DNA of 64,000 nucleotides, taken from assembly GCF_002607855.1 (NCBI RefSeq), contig NZ_AWQQ01000046.1, forward strand, positions 1-64,000. The letters run 5' to 3'. The position numbers and the translations under genes are program-made. The notes below the pieces were generated by a model. That model was not told the DNA's origin and searched no databases. It saw only the letters and a program-made list of their open reading frames with translations. This DNA is from Desulforamulus profundi. Its GTDB lineage: Bacteria > Bacillota_B > Desulfotomaculia > Desulfotomaculales > Desulfotomaculaceae. Shown piece after piece: positions 37,836 to 48,478 of the stretch (its first letter is position 1; each line of letters starts with the position of its first letter).

Positions 37836-38438
37836 TTAACCAAATTCGCCGCGGCCCTCCAGGGCTTTATTCAGTGTCATGGCATCGGCATATTCTAGGT
37901 CTGAACCCACAGGGATGCCATGGGCGATGCGGGTTACCTTCATGCCCAAGGGTTTTAACAGCCGGGCCAGGTAAAGGGCGGTGGTTTCCCCCTCCACATC
38001 GGAATTGGCCGCCAGGATGACCTCCTCCACCGGGTTGTTATGCAAGTTTCTTAGCAATTCTTTGATGGTCAGGTCGTCCGGGCCGATGCCCTCCATGGGT
38101 GAAATGGCCCCGTGCAGCACATGGTACAGGCCCCGGTACCCCCGGGCCTTTTCCATGGCCACCACATCCCGGGGCTCTTCCACCACACACAGCAGCCGGG
38201 CATTCCGGGTGGTGTCCCGGCAGATGGCGCAGGGATCTTCGTCCGTCAGGTTGCAGCACCGGGAACAGCGTTTGACAGATTGCCGGACCTCGATGAGCGC
38301 CCGGGCCAAACTTTGGGCCGACTCCGGCGGAGCGTTCAGGATATGAAAAGCCAACCGCTGGGCCGTCTTCGGCCCAATGCCCGGCAGCTTGGCAAATTCG
38401 TCCACCAGCCTGGCCACCGGACCAGAGAAATATAGCAT
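37836..38438 (-). CDS. recR: Recombination mediator RecR
   Basis: A 200-residue protein with the helix-hairpin-helix [17 protein letters not shown], the C4 zinc motif [16 protein letters not shown] and the Toprim domain [13 protein letters not shown]...[11 protein letters not shown]. It helps RecF/RecO load RecA on gapped DNA. Length is normal, ATG at 38438. It follows ybaB, though a repeat copy is inserted between them. Confidence 0.96.
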   Translation of the reverse strand: MLYFSGPVARLVDEFAKLPGIGPKTAQRLAFHILNAPPESAQSLARALIEVRQSVKRCSRCCNLTDEDPCAICRDTTRNARLLCVVEEPRDVVAMEKARGYRGLYHVLHGAISPMEGIGPDDLTIKELLRNLHNNPVEEVILAANSDVEGETTALYLARLLKPLGMKVTRIAHGIPVGSDLEYADAMTLNKALEGRGEFG

Positions 38439-38496
38439 GGGGATAGCCTCCTAGCCGTCAGTACTAGCTAAGTATGGAGCGGCAGTAGTCGATATA

Positions 38497-38690
38497 AGCT
38501 GTTCGCTGTTAGACTAAAGGGTATTCCTTTGGGGTCCTGTTGTTAGACGCACGGGCATTTCTTTTGGGTCCAGTTATTGAGAAACCTGCAACAGGACCCA
38601 AGAGAAATACCCTTTAGTCTAAGGACCGGACCCGAAAGCACTACCCGTAAGGCGAATGGCGAACAGCCAGACCCTCAAAGGAATATCTAC
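38497..38690. repeat. Dispersed intergenic repeat, copy D
   Basis: Shares GGGTATTCCTTTGGGGTCC, TGTTGTTAGAC, AACAGGACCC, AGAGAAATACCC and the outer GGCGAATGGCGAACAGCC with the family. It sits between ybaB and recR, genes that are usually co-transcribed. Confidence 0.8.
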
Positions 38691-38694
38691 AAGC

Positions 38695-39012
38695 CTAGAA
38701 CAGCCCCGGTATATTCAGCCCGCCGGTCAGTTTGCCCATTTCTTTGGCCACCATTTCCTGGGACTGGCGCAGGGCGTCATTGACAGCGGTCAGGAGCAGG
38801 TCCTGCAGCATTTCTACATCTTCGGGGTCTACGGCTTCGGGTTTGATGGTAATGCTGACAATCTCCTGTTTGCCGCTGGCCACCACTTTTACGGCGCCGC
38901 CGCCGGCAGTGGTTTCCACCGTACGGTTGCCCAGTTCCTCCTGCATTTTAGCCATTTCCTGCTGCATCTTTTGCACTTGCTTCATCATTTTGTTCATATT
39001 TCCACCCATCAT
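38695..39012 (-). CDS. ybaB: Nucleoid-associated protein YbaB/EbfC (YaaK)
   Basis: A 105-residue protein. It has the canonical start [38 protein letters not shown] and the end [12 protein letters not shown]. It binds DNA as a dimer. It lies between dnaX and recR, the conserved location. The ATG at 39012 has AAGGAGG upstream. Confidence 0.94.
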   Translation of the reverse strand: MMGGNMNKMMKQVQKMQQEMAKMQEELGNRTVETTAGGGAVKVVASGKQEIVSITIKPEAVDPEDVEMLQDLLLTAVNDALRQSQEMVAKEMGKLTGGLNIPGLF

Positions 39013-39036
39013 AACGTGTAAATCCTCCTTTTATGT

Positions 39037-40684
39037 TCATCCCCGGGTTGTTTCGTCGGGGTCATTCTCCAGAACCACAATGTCTTTGCCAAAGATACGG
39101 ACCGCCTCGGTATAGAGCGGATCTTCTTCGGGTCTAGGGGCGGGCCCGGGCACCGGCTTTTTTGCGTGCACACAGCGTACCTCCCACTGCCCGCCGAAGT
39201 GTTTACTCACCAGCCACTCCATGTATTTTCGGTATTCCGGTTTGTCGGCTGTTTTTAAGTCAAACTCGTCTTCAAAGTAAAGGGTTAAAAGATGGTCATG
39301 CACTTCCAGGGGCGGTTGGCTGCTGCTTAACAGGGACCAGAGAGGCATTTTTTGCCCTCTTTGATTCCCTTTAACAGGGCCGGCCAGGCCTTGCGCACCT
39401 GCTCGGCATTCACGCCGCCGCTCTCCGGGACAAGGTGATTTTCCGCAGCCCTTTGGGCCTCCGGGGCTTTTTCCGCAACCGGGGGTGCCTTGGGTTTCTC
39501 CGGAGCGGCTGGTTCAGCGGCCACCGGTTTTGCTTCCCGGGGCGGTGCTGGCGGGATATCTTGTCTCGGTACAACCGGCGGTCCCTGTTCAATTCGCCGC
39601 TCCAGTTCCGCCACCCTTCTGGCCAGCCCTTCCAACGACCCGGCGATTTCCGGGCGGGAAGCCTTTACCAGAGCCAGTTCCAGAACCAGGGCCGGCTGGG
39701 AACTCCACTTCATCTCCTGTTCGGCCTGAACAAGGGTCTGTAAAAGCGTAAACAGGGTTTCGTTCCCTGCCTGCAGACCGGTGTTTCGTCCCTCAATCCC
39801 CTCCACCAGCAGTCCTCTTAAATAGGAAGTCATTTCCCGGGTAAACAGCCGGAGGTCCTTCCCACGGTCGGCGATTTCGGCCACCAGCTGCAGTGCCTCC
39901 CCGGTTTTCCCCTCTGCCAGGCAGCGGGTCATGGCTGCCAGAATGTCCTGCTGCACGGTGCCCAAAATACTGTGAATATCTTCCTCGGTAACTTCTTTTT
40001 CCGCAAAGGCGGCACCCTGGTCCAGAATGCTCAAGGCATCCCGCAGGCCCCCTTCGGCGGCCCTGGCGATCAGCTGCAGAGCCTCTTCTGTGGCTGCGAT
40101 GCCCGCCCCTGCGGCCACTTCCTTTAACCGGATCACCATCTCTTCGGGTTTAATCCGGCGAAAATCAAAGCGCTGGCAGCGGGAAAGAATGGTCACCGGA
40201 ACCTTATGGGCCTCGGTGGTGGCCAGCACAAAGACCACGTGGGCCGGCGGTTCCTCCAGGGTTTTTAACAGGGCGTTAAAGGCCTGGTCGGTGAGCATGT
40301 GAACTTCATCTATAATATATACTTTCTCCGGCCGGTAGAAGGCGCAAATTTTACTTTTTCCCGTAAATCCCGAATTTCATCAATACCGCGGTTGGAGGCT
40401 GCGTCGATTTCCACCACGTCCACGGAATTCCCCTCATTGACCCCCGTGCAATTGTCGCACCGATTGCAGGGCTCGCCGCCGGCAGGGTCCAGGCAGTTTA
40501 AGGCTTTGGCCAGCACCTTTGCCGTTGTAGTTTTACCCGTACCCCGGGGGCCGCAGAACAGGTAAGCATGGGCCACTTTTTCCTGAAGCAGGGCGTTTTG
40601 CAACGTCCGGGTAATGTGCTGCTGCCCGACAATGTCTTTGAAATTTTGGGGGCGCCAGGTTCGGTACAATGCTTTATAAGCCAA
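39037..40684 (-). CDS. dnaX: DNA polymerase III gamma/tau subunit DnaX, two frameshifts
   Basis: Three frames (40310-40693, 39327-40298, 39037-39348) make one protein of about 550 residues. Restoring a base near 40326 gives RRKVYIIDEVHMLTDQAF, and one A near 39350 gives EGKKMPLWSLL. Motifs are ALYRTWRPQ, the P-loop CGPRGTGKTTTAK, the zinc module CNRCDNC, and SRCQRFDFR. A Pro/Ala-rich linker and a C-terminal domain follow. The start is TTG at 40684. The first break lies inside the ATPase core, so it is not the programmed gamma frameshift. Confidence 0.93.
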
Positions 40685-40847
40685 AACACACACACCTCAT
40701 AGATATTCTTCCATATTGTTTCGCCCTTTAATACGCTTTTCCTTTTCGGGAGGTTATTTCCTTACAATTAAAAAACAGGAAATCATGAAAGACTAGCGAA
40801 TGGTATCAGGTATTGACATCTGCCAATTCACATGCGGAGGTATTTTA

Positions 40848-42040
40848 TTGTCTGCGGAAAAAGTCTTAGCCACCCCGACCATGCGCACCAAGGTGCTGGT
40901 CCTGCTTTCCCTGGGCCACCTGGTAACGGACCTGGCGGCCGGCGCTTGGCCGGTTCTGCTCCCCATTTTGCAGGCCAGCCTGCATCTTTCCTACAGTGCC
41001 GCCGGGGTCATCGCCCTGGTCTTTAATGTCAGTTCCTCGGTCATCCAACCCCTGCTGGGCTACTGGAGCGACCGGGTAAAAAGCCGCTGGCTGCTGCCCG
41101 CGGGCGTCCTGTTGTCCACCGCAGGGCTGGCCCTGGCGGGGTTTGTCTCTACCTACTGGTTGATCCTGGCGGTGGTCTTCATGAGCGGCCTGGGTTCTGC
41201 CGCATACCACCCTGAGGCGTCCAAGGTAAGCCGGCTGGCCAGCGGTTCCCGTCTGGCCACCGGCATGTCGCTGTTTATTGTGGGGGGCGCGCTGGGGGCA
41301 GCGCTGGGCTCGCTGGTGATGGCTCAACTGCTGCTGCATTATAGCCGGTCTGCCAGTCTTTATTTTATTTTGCCGGGCCTGTTGATGGTTGTCTTATTTT
41401 TTGCCTTCAAAAATAAATTGCCGGAGGACTCCCCGGTCATACTAACCGGTAAACCTGATTTTTCAATCAGTGTTCCCCGGCGGGTGCTTTTTCCGCTATC
41501 CGTCTTAATTCTGTTTATCGTCCTTCGTTCCTGGCTCCAGTCGGGTTTGACCCATTTTATGCCCCTTTATTTCGTCAACTATCTTGGCAAAAGTCCTGCC
41601 TATGCCGGGTCTTTCCTGGTTGCTTTCATGCTGGCCGGGTCTGTGGGCACCGTTGCAGGGGGGCCGCTGGCCGACCGCTTGGGCCGGAGAACCAGCCTGC
41701 TGGGGTCCACCGCTGTGCTGATCCCTTTAATGCTGCTGTTTAAGTACAGTACGGGAATTTGGACACTGGTTTTGGTCTTTATCACCGGCATGGTGATGGT
41801 TTCCACCATGGCCACTACCGTTGTTATGGGGCAGGAACTGCTGCCTCACCGGGTGGGGGTGGCCTCGGGCTTGATGACCGGTTTTGCCATCGGGATGGGG
41901 GCCTCGGGGTAACCCTGCTGGGGGCCATTGCCGACCATTTTGGCGCCCCGGTGGCAGTATGGGCCATGACGTTCCTGCCGGTGCCGGCTTTTCTTTTTAG
42001 TTTACTGCTGCCAAAGGATGACCTTGTGAAGGGAGACTGA
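40848..42040 (+). CDS. MFS transporter of the fosmidomycin-resistance (Fsr) type, frameshifted
   Basis: Frames 40848-41912 and 41759-42040 give about 397 residues with 12 hydrophobic helices. One G lost in the run at 41907-41911 restores GMGASGVTLLGAIADH. The start region LLSLGHLVTDLAAGAWPVLLP, GYWSDRVKSRWLLPAG and GLGSAAYHPEASK are typical of Fsr efflux proteins. The substrate is unknown. TTG at 40848 has GGAGGT six bases upstream. It is followed 3 bp later by the DUF362 gene. Confidence 0.85.
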
Positions 42041-42043
42041 ACC

Positions 42044-43179
42044 GTGCCGGAGAATAATACCGTCGCTGTATCCCGTTGTTCCGGCTATGACCGGCAGCAG
42101 GTAGTCGCCTCGCTGGACAAGCTGGTAGAACATTTGGGGGGCATGGAGAGATTTATCCGCCCCGGGCAAATTGTAGCGGTCAAGCCCAACCTGATTGCCA
42201 GAAAGAAGCCCGAGGAGGCTGTCACCACCCACCCCACGGTGGTGGAGGCGGTGGTGAGGCTGGTCCAAAAGGCCGGCGGCAAACCCTTTATCGTAGATTC
42301 CCCGGGGGCCCCGGCAGCAAAGGACTGCTCAATGCCGTTTACCGAACCACCGGCATGGCGGGAGTGGCAGAGCGGACAGGCTGCGGGCTGAGCCTTGATA
42401 CGACGGAGATGGTGCTGGCCCACCCTCGGGGGAAAGCGGTAAAGCAGTTGACCGTCCTCAAGGTGCTGGCCGAGGCGGATGTCATCATTGGCCTGCCAAA
42501 GTTAAAAACCCACTGCATGACCCGCTACACCGGCGCCGTTAAGTTGATGTACGGCGCCATTCCCGGACTGAAAAAGGCGGAGTATCATTTCAACATGCAG
42601 CAGTTAGAGCAATTCAGCAGCCTTTTAATCGATATCAATACGTTACTCCCCACCTCCCTGACCATCATGGATGCCGTGGTGGGTATGGAGGGGGATGGTC
42701 CCACCGCCGGTTTCCCCAGGGAGGTTGGCCTGTTGCTGGCAAGTCCAAGCCCCTACGCCATGGATGTTGTCTGTTCCAACTTAATTGGCATCAACCCAAC
42801 AGGTCTCCCTTTTATCCGCTTGTCCATGGAAAGGAGACTTTGCCCGGAACCTTCTCACATCCAGTTAACCGGCGACCCTCTTCCAGAGATAAAACCGCCC
42901 TTTCAATTACCGTCCCACAGGCAGGTGGATTTTGATATTCCCGGCCCTTTCAAAGGATTAATCAGCAAACTGCAGCCCAAGCCTGTCTTCAGCCCGGAAT
43001 TATGCGTCGGGTGCGGGGAATGCCACCGCTGCTGCCCGGCCGGTGCCATTGATATGGTGGACGGCCGGCCCCGGCTTAAACTGAATTCCTGTATTCGCTG
43101 TTTCTGCTGCCAGGAACTATGCCCCCACCGGGCTGTTAGCGTGCACCAGAACTGGCTGGGAAAAAGACTTCTTCGCTAA
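42044..43179 (+). CDS. DUF362 protein with two C-terminal [4Fe-4S] clusters, frameshifted
   Basis: Frames 42044-42391 and 42355-43179 combine to about 378 residues. One G lost near 42304 restores the reading [19 protein letters not shown]. Residues 1-290 are the DUF362 domain ([30 protein letters not shown]). The tail has [16 protein letters not shown] and [15 protein letters not shown], two bacterial-ferredoxin clusters. It is probably a redox protein; the partner is unknown. The start is GTG at 42044 behind AAGGGAG. Confidence 0.85.
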
Positions 43180-43182
43180 TGT

Positions 43183-43345
43183 GTATTTCTCTGGGGTCAG
43201 CTATTGGCCTTTCTGGTAGTCTTATGGGTCTAGTCATTAGACTAAAGGGTATTTCCCTTGGTCCTGTCGCTGGTCCTTCTTTGGTTCTATCAGGACCCAA
43301 AAGGAGTACCCCATAGTCTAATAGCGAATAGCCGGACCTCAAATT
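43183..43345. repeat. Dispersed intergenic repeat, copy E (diverged)
   Basis: Retains GGGTCTAGTCATTAGAC, AGGGTATTTCCCTTGGTCC, TCAGGACCCAAAAGGAGTACCCC and TAGCGAATAGCCGGACC. It fills the gap between the converging DUF362 and kinase genes. Confidence 0.7.
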
Positions 43346-43346
43346 T

Positions 43347-43385
43347 AACACCCTCAAGGGCAATCTCCCCGAGGGTGTTTTTCTT
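43347..43385. terminator. Bidirectional terminator
   Basis: Hairpin AACACCCTC/GAGGGTGTT with T run, between two converging genes (stops at 43179 and 43390). Confidence 0.85.
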
Positions 43386-43389
43386 CAAC

Positions 43390-45069
43390 CTATCTGACCG
43401 GTCCAACGAAGCAGATGCCGCCCGCAAACTCCCTGACAATGGAGTTTAACGGCACGTCATCCAGCTCCAGGGGGGCAAAATAACTGAGGAATCTTAACAA
43501 TCTTTGGGCCTCGGCATACTCCGGGTGCTCCGGCAAAATTTCCTTGAGATGCGGTTCCACAACCCGCTTTAACACAGCCAGTTCATAGGGCAAAGCAGAG
43601 TTAAACATGACATCGGCGCTTTCCTGGAAGGGGAAAATATTTTTCTCCTCGCCCCGGCGCACGGAGGGCCACACGGCTATGGTTTCCCTGGCCGAACGCC
43701 CCCGGCAGCGCTGGTCCCGGACAATCCGCCGCAACAGTCTTACATCGGCGGTGGGGATGCGGTTCTGGTTATCCAGATTAATTTGCGTCAGGGCACTGAC
43801 ATAGATTTTAAACTTCCTGCCTTTGGGAATGGAACTGGTTAGTTGATCGTTCAGGGCATGTATTCCCTCCACCACCAGCAGGTCAGCCGGGCCCAGTTTT
43901 AATCTTTCGCCATGATATTCCCGCTTGCCGGTCTTGAAGTTAAAATAAGGAAGCTTAATCTCTTCGCCCTGGATCAATTTAATCAGGTGATCATTGAACA
44001 ACCCTATGTCAATGGCATGAATACTCTCAAAATCGTAGTTACCCTTTTCATCCCGGGGGGTATGTTCCCTGTCCACAAAGTAATCGTCCAGGGAAATGGC
44101 CACCGGGCGGATGCCATTCACCTGCAACTGGATGGACAGCCTCTGGGCAAAGGAGGTTTTCCCGGAGGAAGAGGGTCCGGCGATCAAGACAATCCTGATC
44201 CGGTCGATATTCTCAGCAATCTCATCGGCGATATAGGCAATTTTCTTTTCATGGAAGGCCTCGGAAACCCGGATTAACCGTATTAAATTGGTAGCATCCC
44301 CTTTTGTTATCACATCATTCAGAGACACTACGTTGCTCACTTTTAAAATATTGGCCCATTTTTTGGCCTCAAAATGAATATTGGCCAGTTTACCATGTTC
44401 CACGTAGGGGGGAATTTCCGTGGGACTTTCCGCCCTGGGCAACTCTAAAATAAATCCGGGCAGGTAAAAACGCAGACGAAAGTTCCTCAAATATCCTGTG
44501 CCGGGGACCATGGGCCCGTGACAGAAATCATAAAAGCCGCCGCAGACATAAAGCTCCACTTGCTCATTTGATATATATTTTAATAGTTGAATTTTTTCCG
44601 TTTGCCCCGCTTCGGTAAACAACCTCTCTGCATCTTCCTTGTTCAGGACGGTGTGCAGGAAGGGTTCATCGGCTTCAATAATATAGCGCATCTGCCGCTC
44701 AATTCTGGTAATGTCCCGGTCCCGCAAGGGCCGGTCGTAATGAATTTCTCCATACAGGCCATTGCCCAGAGCGTGCTGGATCACCGCATTGCTGCCGGGC
44801 ATCACTTCCGTAATGGCCTTCATTAAGAGCATGGTAACACTGCGATGATAAATGCGAATGCCTTCCGGCGAGGCCAAATCCACAAAACTCACCTGGCAGG
44901 GGGTGTCCAACGGTGTCCATAGATCCTTGAGCCTGTTGTTGATGTTGGCGGCCACAACCGGAATCTGCCGCTCTTCCATGTAATTCTTCAGAAACTCCAG
45001 CACCGGTGTACCCTGGGCAATCTCGAAGGTTTGCTCTCCCTCTACTTGAACCTTGATTAAGTTTTCCAT
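43390..45069 (-). CDS. Uridine-kinase-like nucleoside kinase with ThrRS-like N-terminus
   Basis: An intact 559-residue fusion. Residues about 1-65 form a TGS-like domain. Residues about 70-210 resemble the threonyl-tRNA-synthetase editing/second domain (YHRSVTMLLMKAITEVM). Residues about 290-500 are a phosphoribulokinase/uridine-kinase domain with P-loop GPSSSGKTS (about 298-306), ISLDDYFVDRE and VVEGIHALND. This architecture is common in Clostridia; its natural substrate is unclear. ATG at 45069 has GGGAGGT upstream. No break is seen in 1.7 kb. Confidence 0.88.
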   Translation of the reverse strand: MENLIKVQVEGEQTFEIAQGTPVLEFLKNYMEERQIPVVAANINNRLKDLWTPLDTPCQVSFVDLASPEGIRIYHRSVTMLLMKAITEVMPGSNAVIQHALGNGLYGEIHYDRPLRDRDITRIERQMRYIIEADEPFLHTVLNKEDAERLFTEAGQTEKIQLLKYISNEQVELYVCGGFYDFCHGPMVPGTGYLRNFRLRFYLPGFILELPRAESPTEIPPYVEHGKLANIHFEAKKWANILKVSNVVSLNDVITKGDATNLIRLIRVSEAFHEKKIAYIADEIAENIDRIRIVLIAGPSSSGKTSFAQRLSIQLQVNGIRPVAISLDDYFVDREHTPRDEKGNYDFESIHAIDIGLFNDHLIKLIQGEEIKLPYFNFKTGKREYHGERLKLGPADLLVVEGIHALNDQLTSSIPKGRKFKIYVSALTQINLDNQNRIPTADVRLLRRIVRDQRCRGRSARETIAVWPSVRRGEEKNIFPFQESADVMFNSALPYELAVLKRVVEPHLKEILPEHPEYAEAQRLLRFLSYFAPLELDDVPLNSIVREFAGGICFVGPVR

Positions 45070-45226
45070 TTGTACACCTCCCAAACAATTAGTTAACTAA
45101 GTAAAACTATTATATCGAGATTTCACAAATCAGGCTACTATTTCTCGAATATTGTGGTTTTTTAATTGATGTAACCATTTTCCCAGTACCTTCATAGTAT
45201 GGTAATAAAAGCGAGGTGCTGTATAT

Positions 45227-45727
45227 ATGAACAACACATCTTACATGAGGCCTCCTTACCCCAGCTACCCCAACACAACTTACAAGTATTACCCAACCTA
45301 TATGTATGTTCCTGCCTACGCCTACCCGGAAGCATTGCAACTTATCGTACAGTCCGTAAGCAATGAGAGGGAAGACGAATTGTTTTATAATTACATGGTT
45401 AGCATGGCTCCCCCTGATCAAAAAGACATCGTGGCTTCCATCCGGGATGACGAAAGGAAGCACAACAAGATGCTGCGGGAAATATACTGGGAGTTGACCG
45501 GACAGGACATACCCCCGGTGCCGGAGACAGCCTTTCAGCCTCCCAGAAGTTATTGTGAAGGCATAACAAATGCCCTTTTTGGGGAACTGGCTGCCGTGGA
45601 AAGATACCGTAAAATTTTGTTTGGTTTAGAGTTCTTACCCTACCGGAACATGATAACTGAAATTTATACCGATGAACTGAAGCATGGTTCTAAATGGAAC
45701 TACTTATTTGCATTAAATTGTCGCTAG
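45227..45727 (+). CDS. Ferritin-like (rubrerythrin-type) diiron protein
   Basis: A 166-residue protein. The first 35 residues are rich in Tyr and Pro. The rest is a four-helix bundle with diiron ligands in two ExxH motifs, ERKH (76-79) and ELKH (150-153), and Glu residues in NEREDE and FGELAAVE. Such proteins scavenge peroxide or oxygen, or form spore-coat-associated diiron proteins. The Tyr-rich head is reminiscent of coat proteins (inference). Transcribed away from the kinase gene. Confidence 0.75.
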   Translation: MNNTSYMRPPYPSYPNTTYKYYPTYMYVPAYAYPEALQLIVQSVSNEREDELFYNYMVSMAPPDQKDIVASIRDDERKHNKMLREIYWELTGQDIPPVPETAFQPPRSYCEGITNALFGELAAVERYRKILFGLEFLPYRNMITEIYTDELKHGSKWNYLFALNCR

Positions 45728-45784
45728 TATCAAATCGGCAGGAACTGAACCTGCCGCTTCATTTTGGGTGCTATAAAACAGAAT

Positions 45785-45836
45785 GGTGCCGGTTGTTGAA
45801 TTCAACCGTCGAATTCAACAACCGGCACCTCTTTTA
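45785..45836 (+). terminator. Rho-independent terminator of the ferritin-like gene
   Basis: An 18-bp perfect stem (45785-45802 with 45812-45829, 9-nt loop) followed by CTTTTAC. The stem is also long enough to count as a palindromic element. Confidence 0.75.
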
Positions 45837-45929
45837 CTTTCAAGCATAATAATTATATACTTTATGATAGTGAAACTAAAAACTGCCTGTTTATTATACA
45901 GGCAGTTTACCCTACTTAATAAATAAGGA

Positions 45930-46197
45930 GACCGTGCACCCACCGTCGAGTAATGGCTTCCGAGCGAACCAACGCAGGTTGCTCAGACCAGGCTGCCTCG
46001 CGGCACCCGCAGGGTTTCCCTTAGTGCTGCTTCCGTCAGGACCTGACACGGTTCGAGAGCCTACGCTGCGCAAGACCCGGTCGTCAACGCCCCTTACGCT
46101 GACCAGTCCTCACAAACCAAACCCTATGGCAGGAATTCAACCCAGCTACAGCGGATTGCTGGTTCAGGGCACCGCTACCTCCCCGTCTAGCACGGTC
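45930..46197 (-). ncRNA. ffs: Signal recognition particle RNA (large bacterial type)
   Basis: The minus strand carries the SRP Alu-like start (GCTAGACGGGGAGGTAGCGG) and the helix-8 core GTGTCAGGTCCTGACGGAAGCAGC. Its ends pair (GACCGTGC with GCACGGTC). At about 268 nt it is the long Gram-positive form with an Alu domain. It binds Ffh for co-translational targeting. It lies next to tRNA-Ser. Confidence 0.93.
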
Positions 46198-46215
46198 ATA
46201 GACTAACATTTAAAA

Positions 46216-46307
46216 TGGCGGAGAGGGCGGGATTCGAACCCGCGAATGAGTTACCCCATTACATGATTTCCAGTCATGCGCCTTCGACCGGACTCGGCCA
46301 CCTCTCC
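46216..46307 (-). tRNA. tRNA-Ser (anticodon GGA)
   Basis: A 92-nt tRNA with acceptor GGAGAGG/CCTCTCC, a long variable arm as required for serine, the T-loop GTTCGAATC, an encoded 3' CCA, and the anticodon loop CTGGAAA giving GGA (reads UCC/UCU). Adjacent to the SRP RNA, a common arrangement. Confidence 0.95.
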
Positions 46308-46501
46308 AGAGAATTTATTAAGTTATGCTAACAGACTACATGTTAGATTATATTAATTTCTCCCAGGCAAGTCAAGAGCCAATTATAGACAAGCCAGACA
46401 AATCTTAAGGCTGAAAAACAAGGGAAAATAAAAGCCCGCCGGGTTAGTATACATTAAATGAACAGTTTAGGCAACCGTTTTTTTGCATGCGGCGAAGGTT
46501 G

Positions 46502-46712
46502 TTATTCGTCCTCCAAAATCCTTCCAATGGATCCGTCTTCCCTGATTAAATTGCGGATCCGGGAATAGGGAATGACAAACTCCGGAATACCGACATAATA
46601 CGGCGTATATTCATAAAGTTGAAAGCAAATCACCAGGCATTGTCTGTGAGGTAAAAATCTTCGTTGTCGCTGATGCGATTAAATTTTTTCAAAAACAACG
46701 GCCCTTTCTATC
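46502..46712 (-). pseudogene. C-terminal remnant of a DUF3298 (RsiV-like) protein
   Basis: On the minus strand, allowing one lost base near 46637, the translation is FYLTDNALVICFQLYEYTPYYVGIP (in two parts) and ends IRNLIREDGSIGRILEDE. This is the C-terminus of DUF3298/RsiV-type proteins. No N-terminal part precedes it. It is a decayed gene lying just downstream of the anti-sigma-like gene. Confidence 0.55.
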
Positions 46713-46811
46713 CTTATCAGCATATGCCGTAAGACGCCCGGCTGTTCATGATGCCTCCCCGGAAGGAGCTGAACAGAGAAACAAAAAACCACCTCCGGGA
46801 GGTGGCATGGT

Positions 46812-47885
46812 TTACTGAAGGGTAATTGTAATGGTTGAATCACTGCATTGTTCTTCTATTTGTTGAATCAGTTTAATTTGCTGGGTCATGGCGGCAGTAA
46901 TGCTCGCCAGTTGATCTTCCAGCGCCGGGTCCTCTTTCTCTGCCAGTTTGTTGGCCAGCTTGGTCTGTTCGGCCTTCAGTTGTTCCAGCACATCCACAGC
47001 ATGTCTGTGCTGACTGCTCAAGTCTCTTACTGTGGGCATGTCTGTAACGACTTCACCTAGGGCTTTTAACTGGTTTTCTACCGCCCTAGACTGGTGGGCC
47101 GGCACTTTAATGCCTACCGTACCGGAGCCGCTGTTTTCCGTATAGGGCACCACAATAGAACCGCCAGCCTTTTGGCTGATGGCACCAATGAACTTCAGCG
47201 CCGCTCCGGCATCCTGGACATCCAGTTTTAGGACAACCGTGCGCACGGTCATTCCCTCGCTGGGCTGATAATGGTAGTTTTCAAAAACCAACTGTCTTTC
47301 AGACGGACCGGCTGTCTTGGGGGCACCCGCTTTGTCCGCCGGTTTGGTTGTTTCTTTACCTGCCTGGACCGAAGCGTGGGGCTTCTCGCCCTCTACGCCG
47401 GGTACCGTATTGTCTGCTGGCTTAGACGGGTTATTTTCCCGGTTTTCCTGCCTGTCCCCGGCTGTTAACTGCTCAACCGAAGCCATCTCCTGGGCGGTGG
47501 GCTGAACGGGAATGAATTGATGTCCTTCCTTTTCCCACAGGGCGGTGAGCCCCAGGGTCATGGCCATAACGGCGGCCACAGCAGCGGTCCGGTACCACCC
47601 TTTACGGCTGACCCCGTTCACATGTTCAAACCAACTTTTACGCTGGGGTGCCTGTGTCGGCAAAGACAATGTATCAATCTTTTCCATTAACCCGGCCCGG
47701 AAGCCGGCTGGAGGAGCTACATCAGGAAGTTCCTGCAGCAGGGAAAGACATGACCGTAGTTCTTCCAATTCAGCGCTGCATGAGGGACAACATGCCAAAT
47801 GGTCTTGAACTGCTGCATGTTCGGCAGGATCAAGGACTCCGTCCAGGTACGGTGACAGCATCTCCAATGCTTCCTGGCAATGCAC
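46812..47885 (-). CDS. Membrane anti-sigma-like protein: zinc finger zf-HC2 plus DUF4349
   Basis: A 357-residue protein. Residues 1-40 form an anti-sigma zinc finger with H29-x3-C33-x2-C36 (DHLACCPSC). A membrane helix follows at about 101-120. After a linker rich in P, K and E, residues about 200-350 are a DUF4349 domain with a coiled coil (VLEQLKAEQTKLANKLAEKED). The usual ECF sigma partner is absent on both sides. GTG at 47885 has GGAGGGA nine bases upstream. The signal it senses is unknown. Confidence 0.8.
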   Translation of the reverse strand: MHCQEALEMLSPYLDGVLDPAEHAAVQDHLACCPSCSAELEELRSCLSLLQELPDVAPPAGFRAGLMEKIDTLSLPTQAPQRKSWFEHVNGVSRKGWYRTAAVAAVMAMTLGLTALWEKEGHQFIPVQPTAQEMASVEQLTAGDRQENRENNPSKPADNTVPGVEGEKPHASVQAGKETTKPADKAGAPKTAGPSERQLVFENYHYQPSEGMTVRTVVLKLDVQDAGAALKFIGAISQKAGGSIVVPYTENSGSGTVGIKVPAHQSRAVENQLKALGEVVTDMPTVRDLSSQHRHAVDVLEQLKAEQTKLANKLAEKEDPALEDQLASITAAMTQQIKLIQQIEEQCSDSTITITLQ

Positions 47886-48478
47886 GGAACATCCCTCCTT
47901 CTATTTCGGTAGACGTACTTCTTGACATAATTGTTCCGACTCTTAGTTATTTTTTCCTGTACAGGTTTTTTAACTTTCTGTCATCATAGCACTTGGCAAA
48001 AAATCAAATTCACAAGCGATTAAGAAGTGGTTTGTCTCCTTATTATTTTAGGCCACCGGGGAGTAAACAGAAAGTTGTAATATTCGAATGTTTTGCAAAT
48101 AACTGGAAGCTTTCCTTGACATAAAAAGGGGCTATAAACGCTAAAATAAATTGGTATACGGTTGCTAAAAGTGCCTTTAGTTTCTCTTTATGTGGCAGAG
48201 GGCAAGAAATTGTTCTCTGAAAAACGGTTTTTGTTTTTTAACGTTCTTTGATAATTTTGACACCGATATCGCCCGGGGTGCAAGGCACTGCGATGCCGAC
48301 GGGTTTGGTGCCCGTGCTCACGCCGGTGTACCTGACCACAAAAGGTCTGCAAGTGGAGCTGGGTCACTACCAACTTAGAAATATTCCTATATGGCAGTGG
48401 TTCACCGCCACCCGAGAGGTTGTTTGTGGTTCGGGGAACCACCCTCGCTCCGGAGGGGGTAATGGTGTGGAGTGAGCC
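47886..48478. other. Intergenic region with no confident gene
   Basis: About 590 bp. A + strand open frame (48248-48475) in the same frame as the next gene ends in a stop just before it and has no clear ribosome site. It may be a decayed N-terminal extension. The rest is AT-rich and probably holds the promoters of the divergent genes. Confidence 0.3.

Noticed and set aside
39037..40684. Programmed frameshift in dnaX as in E. coli
   Set aside because: The first break lies inside the ATPase core before the sensor region and would destroy the protein, and both breaks look like lost bases. No slippery site with stimulatory hairpin was seen.
40866..41339. Minus-strand frame opposite the MFS gene
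   Set aside because: Gln/Ala-rich shadow of the transporter coding strand.
45110..45463. Minus-strand frame over the ferritin-like gene start
   Set aside because: The + strand gene has diiron motifs and a proper start; the opposite frame has neither.
45934..46206. Open frame on the + strand over the SRP RNA
   Set aside because: It is antisense to a clear SRP RNA and has no ribosome site.
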